A stretch of DNA of 64,000 nt from Bacillus albus (lineage in GTDB: Bacteria > Bacillota > Bacilli > Bacillales > Bacillaceae_G). This document shows, piece after piece, positions 26,296 through 35,697 of the stretch. The DNA is taken from NCBI RefSeq assembly GCF_001884185.1, contig NZ_MAOE01000037.1, positions 1 to 64,000 on the forward strand, written 5' to 3'. A program made the position numbers and the translations under genes. A model generated the notes under the pieces. That model saw only the letters and a program-made list of their open reading frames with translations. It did not search any database and had not been told where the DNA came from. Each line of letters starts with the position of its first letter. Within the stretch, counting starts at the first letter, position 1.

Positions 26296-26500
26296 ACACT
26301 CTCGCCTAAAACGTGAGATAGAGGTTGCAATACTTATGAGTATTCTAATGGAGACACAGGGATGTCTATGAAATTAGATGAAAGGAAGTATTGCCGAAAT
26401 CGATATATGTCTCTGTATGTATCGATTGGGGCTGTTTTCGAATAGAAACAGAACTGTCATATGTACAGACGTGTACGTATGAAGAGCTATCTACAAAAAA
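26296..26500 (+). promoter_or_regulatory. Lysine riboswitch (L box)
   Basis: The conserved L-box sequence blocks occur in order: GAGATAGAGGTTGCAATACT, GAGTATTC, GGAAGTATTGCCGAAAT and GGGGCTGTT...AACAGAACTGTCATAT. It precedes the aspartokinase gene lysC, and a terminator hairpin with CACCATC/GATGGTG arms follows at 26579-26612. Lysine binding favours the terminator in this family. Confidence 0.93.
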
Positions 26501-26576
26501 GAGATATCATTTTTATGGTATTCCTTTTTTGGCGGTTTTTTTATTAGCTCCGTTTTCTGTTTCCCTTTTCCTGTAA

Positions 26577-26612
26577 CAGCACCATCCTCACTTATTTGAG
26601 ATGGTGTTTTTT
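26577..26612 (+). terminator. L-box-controlled terminator
   Basis: GCACCATC ... GATGGTG followed by TTTTTTGC; it is the expression platform of the lysine riboswitch. Confidence 0.85.
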
Positions 26613-26698
26613 GCTTTTCTCTGGTAACTACAGGAATATTGGGATTTATATATATGTCCTAATCTATTCTTAAAAATGGATGAAAGAAGGAATTCGTA

Positions 26699-27928
26699 AT
26701 GGAAACGATTGTACAAAAATTTGGTGGCACTTCTGTCGGAAGTGTTGAGCGCATTCAACATGTAGCAAATTTAATTATTGAAGAATATGAACGAGGACAT
26801 AGTATCGTCTCTGTCGTTTCAGCAATGGGAAAAAGTACAGACGAACTTGTCGCACTTGCTAACGCTATTACAGAAAATCCGAGTAAACGCGAAATGGATA
26901 TGCTTCTATCGACAGGAGAGCAAGTGACTATTTCATTATTAACGATGGCACTACAAACAAAAGGTTATAACGCAATTTCATTAACAGGATGGCAAGCTGG
27001 TATTACGACAGAATCTGTACATAGTAGTGCACGGATTACTGACATTCATACAGATCGAATTCAATCTTATCTTACTGAAGGTACGATTGTTATTGTAGCT
27101 GGATTCCAAGGAATGAGTGAAAATCATGAAATTACAACGCTTGGCCGCGGTGGTTCTGATACAACTGCTGTTGCATTAGCTGCTGCACTGAAAGCAAAAA
27201 AATGTGATATTTACACGGATGTAACAGGCGTATATACAACGGACCCACGAGTTGTAAAAGATGCTTATAAATTAGAAGAAATCTCTTATGACGAAATGTT
27301 AGAACTTGCAAACCTCGGTGCTGGTGTATTACACCCACGTGCGGTTGAGTTTGCTAAAAATCATAATGTCATTTTAGAAGTTCGCTCAAGTATGGAACAA
27401 GAAAACGGAACAATTGTAAAAGGAGAATGTAACATGGAACAACAATCAATCGTTAAAGGTATTGCATTTGAAGATAATATTACACGTGTCACAATGAAAG
27501 GATTGGAACAAGGTGCACTTTCAACAGTTTTCTCTACATTAGCAGCGGCACATATTAATGTAGATATCATCATTCAAAGTATTACAAATGAAGGAACTGT
27601 TCACCTCTCCTTCTCAATCCATTCTAATGATTTAAAAGAAACATTAGAGGTATTAGAACAACATCAAGAAACATTACAATATGAATCTGTAGAATATGAA
27701 AATCATTTAGCAAAAGTATCCATTGTAGGATCCGGTATGGTCTCTAATCCAGGTGTTGCTGCGAATATGTTCACTACTTTAAAAGAAGAAGATATTCATA
27801 TTAAAATGGTAAGTACATCAGAAATTAAAGTGTCTGTCGTTATTGACCGCCTTCATTTAGTAACAGGTGTCGAGGCGCTGCATCAATCATTTATGGCGAA
27901 AATTGAGCCTTTAGTGCAACTAATTTAA
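26699..27928 (+). CDS. lysC: Aspartokinase, lysine-regulated (alpha subunit)
   Basis: A 409-residue aspartate kinase that makes aspartyl phosphate, the first step to lysine, diaminopimelate, threonine and methionine. The kinase motif FGGTSVGS is at residues 8-15, GRGGSDTTA is near residue 150 and TDPR near residue 182. Two ACT domains for feedback binding occupy about residues 260-409. The length and the internal beta-subunit start match aspartokinase II of B. subtilis. The L-box leader puts it under lysine control. ATG 26699 follows GAAGGA. Confidence 0.94.
   Translation: METIVQKFGGTSVGSVERIQHVANLIIEEYERGHSIVSVVSAMGKSTDELVALANAITENPSKREMDMLLSTGEQVTISLLTMALQTKGYNAISLTGWQAGITTESVHSSARITDIHTDRIQSYLTEGTIVIVAGFQGMSENHEITTLGRGGSDTTAVALAAALKAKKCDIYTDVTGVYTTDPRVVKDAYKLEEISYDEMLELANLGAGVLHPRAVEFAKNHNVILEVRSSMEQENGTIVKGECNMEQQSIVKGIAFEDNITRVTMKGLEQGALSTVFSTLAAAHINVDIIIQSITNEGTVHLSFSIHSNDLKETLEVLEQHQETLQYESVEYENHLAKVSIVGSGMVSNPGVAANMFTTLKEEDIHIKMVSTSEIKVSVVIDRLHLVTGVEALHQSFMAKIEPLVQLI
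27434..27928 (+). CDS. lysC: Aspartokinase beta subunit (in-frame internal start of lysC)
   Basis: Within lysC, an AAAGGAG is followed seven to eight bases later by an in-frame ATG (27434). This would give a separate 164-residue protein made of the two ACT domains, as known for B. subtilis aspartokinase II, an alpha2-beta2 enzyme. The ribosome binding site is better than needed for coding and decides the call. Confidence 0.8.
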   Translation: MEQQSIVKGIAFEDNITRVTMKGLEQGALSTVFSTLAAAHINVDIIIQSITNEGTVHLSFSIHSNDLKETLEVLEQHQETLQYESVEYENHLAKVSIVGSGMVSNPGVAANMFTTLKEEDIHIKMVSTSEIKVSVVIDRLHLVTGVEALHQSFMAKIEPLVQLI

Positions 27929-27983
27929 CATTTTTCTTTAAATTTCATAAAAGTCATATCAATCTATTTTCTTCCTATATAAA

Positions 27984-28034
27984 TAAAAAGCTGTTTTGTA
28001 TAGATTTCAAGACTCTATACAAGCAGCTTTTTAA
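27984..28034 (+). terminator. Terminator of lysC
   Basis: AAAAGCTG ... GTATAG / CTATAC ... CAGCTTTT long hairpin with T's after it. Confidence 0.75.
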
Positions 28035-28096
28035 AATATTAGCGATATCCCAAAATCATTAGTAAAACTCACTGTAAACCATTCGTTTACACAATA

Positions 28097-28133
28097 AAAA
28101 GAGAGGATAACTCTTTGAGCTACCCTCTCTTAC
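28097..28133 (-). terminator. Terminator of asnA
   Basis: An AAGAGAGG / CCTCTCTT stem lies just after the asnA stop codon and is followed by TTTTTATTG on the minus strand. Confidence 0.75.
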
Positions 28134-28138
28134 TTCTA

Positions 28139-29122
28139 TTAAAACAAATGAATGTTTTCTTTCTTGCAAGCTTCACGTAAATCGTCAGGCCATACAGAAG
28201 ATTGAACTTCACCGATATGTGCTTTACGTAAGAAGTACATGCACATTCTTGATTGTCCGATACCACCACCAATTGTTAATGGTAGTACGTCTTCTAAAAT
28301 CCCTTTATGGAAATCGTACTCACGTTTGAAGTCTTCACCTGTTTTCGTTAACTGCTCATCAAGTGATTTACTATCAACACGAATTCCCATTGATGATAAT
28401 TCAAATGAAGATTGTAGTACTGGGTGCCAGAATAAGATGTCACCGTTTAATTTCCAATCATCATAATCAGCTGCACGTCCGTCATGCTTTTCACCTGAAC
28501 GAAGCGCATCACCAATTCCGATAATGAAGACTGCACCGTGTTCTTTCGCAATTGCGTGTTCACGATCTTTCGGTGTTAATTCTGGATATTTATCTTCTAG
28601 TTCTTGGGAAGTGATAAAAACAATTTCTTCTGGTAAATACTTTCCAAGGAACGGATACTTTTCAAATAAGTGATCTTCTAAATCTTTGAATATTCCATAA
28701 ATTGTTAGTACTGTTTTTTGTAAGTACTCTACAGTACGCCATTCTTTTTGAACGATTTTTTCCCAGTCCCATTGGTCAACGTAAATAGAATGTGTTGCAT
28801 CAAGTTCTTCATCACGACGAATCGCGTTCATGTTTGTATATAAACCTTCACCAGCTTCATATCCATATTCATGTAATGCGAATCTTTTCCACTTCGCTAG
28901 TGAGTGAACAATTTCTAATTCTTCTCCTGAATGTAACATATCAAATTCAATTGGACGTTCTACACCGTTTAGGTGATCGTTTAGTCCTGATTTTTTCGTT
29001 ACGAATAATGGTGCAGATACGCGGAATAATTCAAGGCGTTTTGCTAATTGATCCTCGAAAAATGTTTTAACTTCCTTAATTGCGATTTGAGTCTCTCTTA
29101 CTGTCATTAATGATTGATACAT
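28139..29122 (-). CDS. asnA: Aspartate-ammonia ligase (asparagine synthetase A)
   Basis: A 327-residue class-II-aminoacyl-tRNA-synthetase-like enzyme. It makes asparagine from aspartate, ammonia and ATP. Typical sequence includes [19 protein letters not shown] at the N-terminus, [20 protein letters not shown] and the C-terminal [20 protein letters not shown]. Length fits the family (about 330). ATG 29122 follows AGGAGG. The leader is a T-box with an AAC (Asn) specifier, which agrees with the product. Confidence 0.96.
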   Translation of the reverse strand: MYQSLMTVRETQIAIKEVKTFFEDQLAKRLELFRVSAPLFVTKKSGLNDHLNGVERPIEFDMLHSGEELEIVHSLAKWKRFALHEYGYEAGEGLYTNMNAIRRDEELDATHSIYVDQWDWEKIVQKEWRTVEYLQKTVLTIYGIFKDLEDHLFEKYPFLGKYLPEEIVFITSQELEDKYPELTPKDREHAIAKEHGAVFIIGIGDALRSGEKHDGRAADYDDWKLNGDILFWHPVLQSSFELSSMGIRVDSKSLDEQLTKTGEDFKREYDFHKGILEDVLPLTIGGGIGQSRMCMYFLRKAHIGEVQSSVWPDDLREACKKENIHLF

Positions 29123-29164
29123 GGTGGTTTCCTCCTAAAATGTTTGGATGTTGTGAAAAGAAGC

Positions 29165-29470
29165 CAACAAAAAAAGCCCTTCTTTCCCAAAAAACTGGGA
29201 CGAAAGGCTTTGGTTCCGCGGTACCACCCAAATTAGCAACAGAGGTTGCTCACTTATACAATACGGAGATGAAATATCTCGATACTGTTCTTCTTGTAAC
29301 GGCGAAGTTCCCGGCTAAGTCTACTTTCCTGTAAAGGATTTCGGTTAGCAACTCCAGGAGGTTCTTCATAATAGGCTTCGTATCAGGCTCACACCACCCC
29401 TGACTCGCTTAGACTACATCCTACTACTACTCGTCCTTTCATAGTCGTTTTGTTGTCACATCTCTGAAAC
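29165..29470 (-). promoter_or_regulatory. T-box leader of asnA, Asn (AAC) specifier
   Basis: The T-box core CCGCGGTACCACCC is at 29216-29229, followed on the minus strand by a terminator (29172-29212). Stem I lies at about 29330-29450 with the specifier AAC at 29361-29363 (AUGAAG-AAC-CUCCUGGAG). Uncharged tRNA-Asn should stabilise the antiterminator and switch on asnA. Confidence 0.93.
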
Positions 29471-29485
29471 ATTTTATTAATGATT

Positions 29486-29515
29486 ATTATATACAAAAAA
29501 AAAAAATAAAGTCAA
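29486..29515 (-). promoter_or_regulatory. asnA promoter
   Basis: TTGACT (29510-29515), 18 bases containing a 13-base poly-T tract (minus strand), then a perfect TATAAT (29486-29491). Confidence 0.75.
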
Positions 29516-29519
29516 CAAA

Positions 29520-29850
29520 AATTTAAAAATATTTTTCAATTCTTTATTTTACGGCTTTATTGATTGTTTTCAATATAACATCTTCACTTCTTTTGCCTTG
29601 TCAATCCAAAAAACGTTTCACTAACCGAAACTAACATATACACAACAAGTAATGTAAACGTTCGAAATATAGAATCCGCAGTATTTCGTATTATTTTCAT
29701 TTTCTTTGTAATTCCTTTCAGTTTACGTGCAAATTCGTGTTATACTATAGCATTCAAGCAGTTTTTTTACTTAAAGTAAACATAGTGATTTATAAAGAGT
29801 ATTTTCTAAATCATTGACTATTATCAAATAAGATTTTTATATAACGGAGT
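29520..29850. other. Intergenic region, no gene seen
   Basis: About 330 AT-rich bases between the asnA promoter and the small basic protein gene. The only structure noticed is the inverted repeat CGAAATA - 12 bases - TATTTCG near 29652-29678, of unknown meaning. No ORF with a ribosome binding site was found. Confidence 0.5.
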
Positions 29851-29856
29851 GATCAT

Positions 29857-29991
29857 ATGAGTAAAACGAAAGCAAAACCGAAAAAAGGTGTAGGACAGGG
29901 TACAGGAAGTAAAGGTTGGAACCGTTGGCAATCAAGTGCAAAGAAAAAGGCAGCTGCCAAGCCATATAAAAGTAAAGGGAATAAAAAGTAA
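29857..29991 (+). CDS. Small basic protein (DUF3934-like)
   Basis: A 44-residue protein, MSKTKAKPKKGVGQGTGSKG then WNRWQSSAKKKAAAKPYKSK, ending GNKK. ATG 29857 follows CGGAG at eight bases. About one third of the residues are lysine. It resembles the small DUF3934 proteins of bacilli, an assignment from memory. Its charge suggests nucleic acid or ribosome binding, which is inference only. Confidence 0.7.
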   Translation: MSKTKAKPKKGVGQGTGSKGWNRWQSSAKKKAAAKPYKSKGNKK

Positions 29992-30042
29992 ATTCTGTAT
30001 TATCTCTTTACTTTGTTCAAAATAAATTATAATTATTACACT

Positions 30043-30084
30043 AAAAAAGCTATGCTTTCATACATGTGAAAGCATAGCTTTTTT
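30043..30084 (-). terminator. Terminator of the SNF2 gene
   Basis: A perfect 18-bp stem (30043-30060, 30067-30084) with A/T flanks lies just after the stop codon. Confidence 0.85.
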
Positions 30085-30087
30085 ATA

Positions 30088-33000
30088 TTAAATCATTAAA
30101 ATTTCTCGAATTTCTTCCTCCGTGATTGATGATAATTTCTCTTCTCCCGGCTCAATCACTTCAGCGATTAAATGTTTCTTACTCTCTTGCAGTTCATGCA
30201 TTTTTTCCTCAATGGTTCCGTGAGCCACTAACTTAATAACTTGTACCGTATTTTTTTGTCCCATTCGATATGCTCTATCTGCCGCTTGTTGTTCAACAGC
30301 TGGATTCCACCATAAATCGTACAATATAACTGTATCGGCACCGGTTAAGTTAAGACCTGTACCACCAGCTTTTAAAGAAATGAGAAATAGATCCCCTTCC
30401 CCTTCGTTAAATCGGTCACATAGCTCTACACGTTCTTGCGAAGGTGTATTTCCGTCTAAATAAAAGTATGGAATTGCTTGACGATTTAACTCACGACCAA
30501 TAATGGACAACATCTTCGTAAATTGAGAAAAAATTAAAATTCTCTTACCAGTACTTCTGCATTCCTCTAGTATGTCTAACAGTTGCTCAAATTTAGCTGA
30601 ACTTCCTTTGTAATCATCGACGAATAAAGCGGGATGATTACAAATTTGTCGTAATCTCGTTAAACCAGCTAAAATTCTAATTTTATTTTTACGTAACGTA
30701 TCCTTGTCTAAATGTTTTAACGTCTCTTCCCTTAATTTCGCTAAATAAGCAGCATAAAGTCTCTTTTGATCTGGTAATAATTCCGATGACTGTAAGTGCT
30801 CTATTTTATCTGGAAGCTCCTGTAATACGTCCCCTTTTAATCGTCTTAATACGAAAGGTTTTACGCGCTTCGCAATATCTTCACGCCTTAAATCACCAAA
30901 TTCCTTTCTTCCTGGTAATAATTCCGGAAATACGACATGAAAGATAGACCATAGTTCTTCTAATGAATTTTCTACAGGCGTTCCCGTTAGTCCGAAACGA
31001 TATTCAGCTTGAATTGTTTTCACTGCTCTTGCAGTTTGCGTTGTAGGATTTTTAAACGCCTGTGCTTCATCAAGAAATAGTGTATGAAACGGCCTCGCAT
31101 ACGATCTTATATCTCTTCTCAGTAATGGATATGACGTAATTACGACATCAAATTCCGCTACATCTTTTAGGATTTTCCGCCGCTCTGTCTGATTTCCATC
31201 TGCAATAACTGCTCTAATGTGCGGGGCGAATTTTTTCAATTCACTAAACCAATTATAAACAAGCGAGGACGGTGAAACGACTAATATAGGTAGCTTCTTC
31301 TCTCGAATTTCAGGCAAAACAGAATCTATATAAGCAATACTTTGCAGCGTTTTTCCAAGTCCCATATCATCTGCTAAAATACCGCCAAAACGGTAATAGG
31401 CGAGCGTTTTCATCCACTCAAATCCGTATACTTGATACTCTCTCATTACAGCATGTAAAGTTTGTGGCACCGTAAACTTTAATTTTTTCGGATTTTGAAT
31501 ACTTTCCACTAAATCTTGAACAGATTCATCTAAACTTAAAACATTACCTTCGTGAAGTCCGTTCATCCATTTTACACTCCGAATAAGCGGAACGTTCACT
31601 TCTTCCCCATGTAAAAATTCTTTTCGAATACCTGATTCTTTTACAAACTGATTAATTTCATTAAACTCTTTGCTCTCTAGTGATAATAAAGAACCATTCG
31701 CTAATCGGTAATATTTGCGTTTCTCTTCAAGAGCAACTAATACACCTTTAATTTCCGCTTCCGGTATTCCTTTTATATCAAAACGAAACGATAACCAATC
31801 AATTCTTTCTTTTCTTCTTACCCTAATAAGAGGTGCTGTATCCCCATTATGAATGCGTAATTTAATTGCTGTTGTCGCGTAAATATCAACTAAACCTTTT
31901 AACGTTGGAACGACATGATATAAAAAGTTATACTCCGCTTCTTCATTATGCATAAAATAACCGCCTTCTGTTTTCGCGAAGGCACTTTCACTCATAACGT
32001 CTAAAATCTCTTTTTCCTTTTTCTCATCCCGATTAAAAACAGACGGCTGCCCGTCTTCTTCTAGCGGATTGATCACGACGTTTCCATAATGGAATTCAAG
32101 ACCTGCTAACAAACGATTTTTCACTCGATCTAAATACAGTTTTGCTTTTAGCAACGGCGTTTCAACACGATCGGATATTACTTCATCAATGCGTACCGTT
32201 CCAAGTTTCATTAATCCAGGCACAACTTTCGCTACGAAATGTTCCATCTTACTTTCAGGAATATAAAACTGATTGCTATTTGAGCGACTCATCATTTTTT
32301 GCAATTCAATAAGCCGCATACAATCTTCCATAGGTAACTCATATAATTTCCCATCGTAAAGAGCATAGTTATACATTTCCATAACTTGAACACGATTTAG
32401 GCCATCTATATGAAGTGTAAACCCACCATTATTTCCTTTCGTAAACTCAAAATGTAATGGCAATAAACCTTTTGACATTTGCAAGCCGTGAAACAGTTGC
32501 TCATTTTGTTTCAGCTGTACATACTCCACTTTAGAAAGTGAAGAGAGCATATCTTTCCACGAAGCTGGCGGTATGAATATCATACTTTCATCTTGTTTCG
32601 CATGTACTTCTAACGTATCTTCATACATTTTTTCGTTATGATATATTTTAATGAGTTGTTGTATAATTGCGTCCGTTTCTTGTTTAAAGCTGTGTACATC
32701 TGGCGTGTATGTAAATTCATTCGCGCAATGAAAAGCCTCTCTTTTCTCCACTTTAGAAAGAAATTCTCTAATATGATTTATAACATATGTTTTCGCAAGT
32801 TTTAACTGAATTCCAAGAAGGGCCCCACCACTTTTCGTCGCTACTGGTGAACATATAAAAGCAACATCTAATATTTCACGTGTATCAAAACGGTGTTGTT
32901 TACTTTTTGGCCGTAGTGGTTTGTCTGCAAACAACTGAAACATCCCGTTTGTTAATTGATCATTTTTACTACTAACAGAGCCCATTCCACCCGTTTGCTG

Positions 33001-33282
33001 GTTATAATTTATTTGTATTAGTACGGCTGCAACATGTTGACAGTACGTTTGAAAAGACGCTAATGAAGGACAACTACATCTCGCAACTACATCACCTTTT
33101 TTAGCTTTTTCTACTGTAACATGAAAATCTTCATTCCCTTTTACCGTCGCCTCACAAATTTCTTTCGTTTCATCATAATGATTCACAATTACTTTATTTG
33201 CTTTATAATAAGCTTCGCCTCTTTTATAGGAGGTCTCTCCGCATACTTCTTTTATAATCGATTTATTTAATGTAAAACTCAT
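30088..33282 (-). CDS. SNF2-family helicase-like ATPase with SWIM zinc finger
   Basis: A 1,064-residue protein. An N-terminal SWIM finger (C69-x-C71-x9-C81-x-H83) is followed by a long linker domain of several hundred residues. A two-lobed SNF2 ATPase then has Walker A DDMGLGKT (about residue 620), motif II LDEAQ, motif III LTGTPVEN, motif V GGTGLNLT and motif VI DRAYRMGQ. SNF2 proteins translocate on double-stranded DNA to displace or remodel bound proteins; bacterial members such as RapA act on RNA polymerase. The partner of this one is unknown. It is monocistronic. Confidence 0.92.
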   Translation of the reverse strand: MSFTLNKSIIKEVCGETSYKRGEAYYKANKVIVNHYDETKEICEATVKGNEDFHVTVEKAKKGDVVARCSCPSLASFQTYCQHVAAVLIQINYNQQTGGMGSVSSKNDQLTNGMFQLFADKPLRPKSKQHRFDTREILDVAFICSPVATKSGGALLGIQLKLAKTYVINHIREFLSKVEKREAFHCANEFTYTPDVHSFKQETDAIIQQLIKIYHNEKMYEDTLEVHAKQDESMIFIPPASWKDMLSSLSKVEYVQLKQNEQLFHGLQMSKGLLPLHFEFTKGNNGGFTLHIDGLNRVQVMEMYNYALYDGKLYELPMEDCMRLIELQKMMSRSNSNQFYIPESKMEHFVAKVVPGLMKLGTVRIDEVISDRVETPLLKAKLYLDRVKNRLLAGLEFHYGNVVINPLEEDGQPSVFNRDEKKEKEILDVMSESAFAKTEGGYFMHNEEAEYNFLYHVVPTLKGLVDIYATTAIKLRIHNGDTAPLIRVRRKERIDWLSFRFDIKGIPEAEIKGVLVALEEKRKYYRLANGSLLSLESKEFNEINQFVKESGIRKEFLHGEEVNVPLIRSVKWMNGLHEGNVLSLDESVQDLVESIQNPKKLKFTVPQTLHAVMREYQVYGFEWMKTLAYYRFGGILADDMGLGKTLQSIAYIDSVLPEIREKKLPILVVSPSSLVYNWFSELKKFAPHIRAVIADGNQTERRKILKDVAEFDVVITSYPLLRRDIRSYARPFHTLFLDEAQAFKNPTTQTARAVKTIQAEYRFGLTGTPVENSLEELWSIFHVVFPELLPGRKEFGDLRREDIAKRVKPFVLRRLKGDVLQELPDKIEHLQSSELLPDQKRLYAAYLAKLREETLKHLDKDTLRKNKIRILAGLTRLRQICNHPALFVDDYKGSSAKFEQLLDILEECRSTGKRILIFSQFTKMLSIIGRELNRQAIPYFYLDGNTPSQERVELCDRFNEGEGDLFLISLKAGGTGLNLTGADTVILYDLWWNPAVEQQAADRAYRMGQKNTVQVIKLVAHGTIEEKMHELQESKKHLIAEVIEPGEEKLSSITEEEIREILMI

Positions 33283-33367
33283 TGTTTTGACACTTCCTTA
33301 ATGTAAAACCATTTTCTCTTACTTAACATTTTACATGCTCAACGAGAAAATATAAAATGTTGATTCA

Positions 33368-33400
33368 ACAAAAAAAGATGCTTATTTATAAGCACCTTCT
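33368..33400 (-). terminator. Terminator of the sensor-regulator pair
   Basis: A short GTGCTTAT / ATAAGCAT(C) stem lies at the response regulator stop codon and is followed on the minus strand by TTTTTTTGTTG. Confidence 0.6.
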
Positions 33401-34333
33401 TCACTCAATCTCCATCAACCGTTTCGCCTCAAAATACAACACTTGAATATATTTTTTCGTATTAATTCGTATATGTCCAGAGGCTGCTACTTCATCCTTT
33501 GTCATTTCTGTCATCCGTTTTCTAACTACAGTAAAATCAAAAAATTTCGGAGCATAACTTTCAAATTTCGGATTTGAAAAGTCTGTTAGTCCAAGAGAAG
33601 CTAAATGATTCAGCGATTGATAAATTGCTCTTCTTACACGTTGTTCAGAAGCTTTTCTCTCTTTATCTATATCTGCATCCGAAGCTATATGATCTAATTT
33701 TTTTAATGTTATTTGGTGAAAAATATCTTTTAACGCAGGGAATCCAAATTCAAATGTTTGCGCCTTTTCTTGCCCATATAAATATTCCAGCATATTAAGT
33801 AAATCTTTACTTCCATTCTCTCCCGCGATACCGAGTTCTGCTAGTAAGAAGCGTCCGGAATCTGATATCTTTTTTTCTTCTTGCACTGTTTCATTACGCA
33901 TTTGCGGCTTTTCCCACTGAAATACATTATTTAATGATTTTTGAATGTCATATATAGAACGTTCCAAACGAATACGCTCTATTACTTTTCGTACAACCGA
34001 TACTACTTCTATTTTGTTTAGTGGTTTTGTAATATAATATTCCACACCAAGTGTATACGCCTCACCAATGAGCTGTTTCGATTCAACTTGAGAAATCATA
34101 ATAATTTTCCCAGTAAATGAAGACGCTATATGACGAACTGTTTCGATGCCATCTCTCATCGGCATGAGTAAATCAATAAATAAAATATCTACTTTTTTAT
34201 AATTTAGCTGTTCTGCTTCAATAAACGCTCCATCTTCCGATTCTCCAATTACTTCCCCAAGATCGCCATCTTCAATAATTTGCGAAAGCATCGAACGGAA
34301 AACTTCATCATCATCTACGATATAATAAAACAA
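33401..34333 (-). CDS. Response regulator of the GlnL/YcbB type
   Basis: 310 residues from TTG 34333 (AAGGGG upstream). A longer frame to 34375 would overlap the kinase gene and is not favoured. The receiver domain has the acidic pocket DDD (residues 7-9) and phosphoacceptor D54 (LFIDLLMP). The C-terminal half (residues 170-310) is the YcbB-type DNA-binding domain of GlnL rather than a common winged helix. In B. subtilis, GlnL binds TTTTGT-N4-TTTTGT. That pattern occurs in front of the dicarboxylate carrier gene nearby. It starts two bases after the kinase stop codon. Confidence 0.83.
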   Translation of the reverse strand: MFYYIVDDDEVFRSMLSQIIEDGDLGEVIGESEDGAFIEAEQLNYKKVDILFIDLLMPMRDGIETVRHIASSFTGKIIMISQVESKQLIGEAYTLGVEYYITKPLNKIEVVSVVRKVIERIRLERSIYDIQKSLNNVFQWEKPQMRNETVQEEKKISDSGRFLLAELGIAGENGSKDLLNMLEYLYGQEKAQTFEFGFPALKDIFHQITLKKLDHIASDADIDKERKASEQRVRRAIYQSLNHLASLGLTDFSNPKFESYAPKFFDFTVVRKRMTEMTKDEVAASGHIRINTKKYIQVLYFEAKRLMEIE

Positions 34334-34335
34334 AC

Positions 34336-35634
34336 CTATTCCCCTTCCCGCTTTAAACTGCACTCCGGTAAACAAACGATAAACTTACATCCTTTTCCGG
34401 TTTCATCGTCTTCTAATCTTACTTCTCCGCCGAGCTCTGTTACCATTTCATGTATGTAAGAAAGTCCAATCCCTGTTGACGGCGTTCCCATTTGATCATA
34501 CTTTGAAGTAAACCCGGGCTTAAATACTAATTTCTTATACTTTTGTGCTATGCCAGGGCCATCGTCAATTACTTCAAAGATTACATGTTGCTCTCGTTTA
34601 TATAACTTAATGTGAATGTGACCTCTATCTTCAATAGCTTCAACTGCATTCGCAACTAAGTTATTAAAGATCGATAGCACTGTATACACGTGGTATGCAG
34701 CGTGTTCACCTTCTATATGTTTAGTAAATCGTATATCTTTCTCTAGCATTTCAGCATACTTTTCATTTATTCTTACAATCATTTCTGTAAGCTCATGACC
34801 TTCTACATACTCCGCCACATTTTTATCTAATAACAGTTTAGATAATCCTGCAAAAATCCTTTGATTATCCTTTTTTATTTCGTGCACTTCTCCTGCTATT
34901 TTCAATGCTGTTTTACTGCTGGAATCATCGTTCGCTTGTAAGTTTCGATATAGTTGATATGCTTCTTGTGTAATCAACTCTGCATTTTGTAACGTTTTTT
35001 TCAAGTGAACTGATTCTACATATAAATTTGAAAGGTGCATTAACATTTTTTCATTTTCTTTTCGAACTTGTGATTCTTTTAATTTCGTTTCATATAAGTT
35101 CATCATATTTAAAAATCCAAGCGCAAAGAAACTACGGAAAATAGCAATAATAATAAGTTTATTCACTTCAGAAACTGTTATCGTTGTACCGAGAACGACC
35201 ATATGATAAATCGCTAGTTCTGACATACTTGCAATAATTTCAATTGTAATTCCAAGGCATCCAATAACGATTGGTCTTTGATGAAACTTATTTACCCTAC
35301 AAAGCGAAAAAAGACTTCCATAAATAAAATAATAAAAGAACACAGGATAACGCAAATAAAATGATTCTGTCATATGAAATGAACCTTGCATAACCCAGTC
35401 AAGACATACGCGGAATAAAACGACACATATACCGACAAGAATACCTGCAGCCGCTGCTGGTATTCTTCTTAAAAATAGCAATAAAAAGAAGAAAAGCGGT
35501 GTCCCAAAGCTAACGCGAAACGTATCATTAAAAGGATGAAAATTAAGCTCTCCAGCAATCGGAACAACAACCATTAATATAATTAAAAGGGAAATATCTT
35601 TCTTCCATAATTGATTCCAATTCAAAGCTGCCAC
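34336..35634 (-). CDS. Sensor histidine kinase of the GlnK/YcbA type
   Basis: A 432-residue membrane sensor with about six helices in residues 14-185, without an obvious external domain. A coiled coil and the phosphoacceptor H251 (AGEVHEIKKD) follow. The ATPase domain has the N box NNLVANAVEA and G boxes DDGPGIA and GIGLSY. It pairs with the downstream regulator. The nearest characterised relatives are the glutamine sensor GlnK and other small-molecule sensors; its place beside aspartase and malic enzyme suggests aspartate or a C4 acid as the signal. Confidence 0.83.
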   Translation of the reverse strand: MAALNWNQLWKKDISLLIILMVVVPIAGELNFHPFNDTFRVSFGTPLFFFLLLFLRRIPAAAAGILVGICVVLFRVCLDWVMQGSFHMTESFYLRYPVFFYYFIYGSLFSLCRVNKFHQRPIVIGCLGITIEIIASMSELAIYHMVVLGTTITVSEVNKLIIIAIFRSFFALGFLNMMNLYETKLKESQVRKENEKMLMHLSNLYVESVHLKKTLQNAELITQEAYQLYRNLQANDDSSSKTALKIAGEVHEIKKDNQRIFAGLSKLLLDKNVAEYVEGHELTEMIVRINEKYAEMLEKDIRFTKHIEGEHAAYHVYTVLSIFNNLVANAVEAIEDRGHIHIKLYKREQHVIFEVIDDGPGIAQKYKKLVFKPGFTSKYDQMGTPSTGIGLSYIHEMVTELGGEVRLEDDETGKGCKFIVCLPECSLKREGE

Positions 35635-35663
35635 TTCCTATACTTTTTTCGGTAATAAAAGTG

Positions 35664-35697
35664 AAAGCCCGCTTATTATAATAAACGGGCTTTATTT
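35664..35697 (-). terminator. Hairpin between malic enzyme and kinase genes
   Basis: An AAAGCCCG / CGGGCTTT stem (35664-35693) lies between the malic enzyme stop codon and the kinase; the sensor genes probably receive read-through or have a weak promoter. Confidence 0.65.

Noticed and set aside
29492-29509. Long poly-A/poly-T tract
   Set aside because: It is simply the promoter spacer of asnA; no separate element is needed to explain it.
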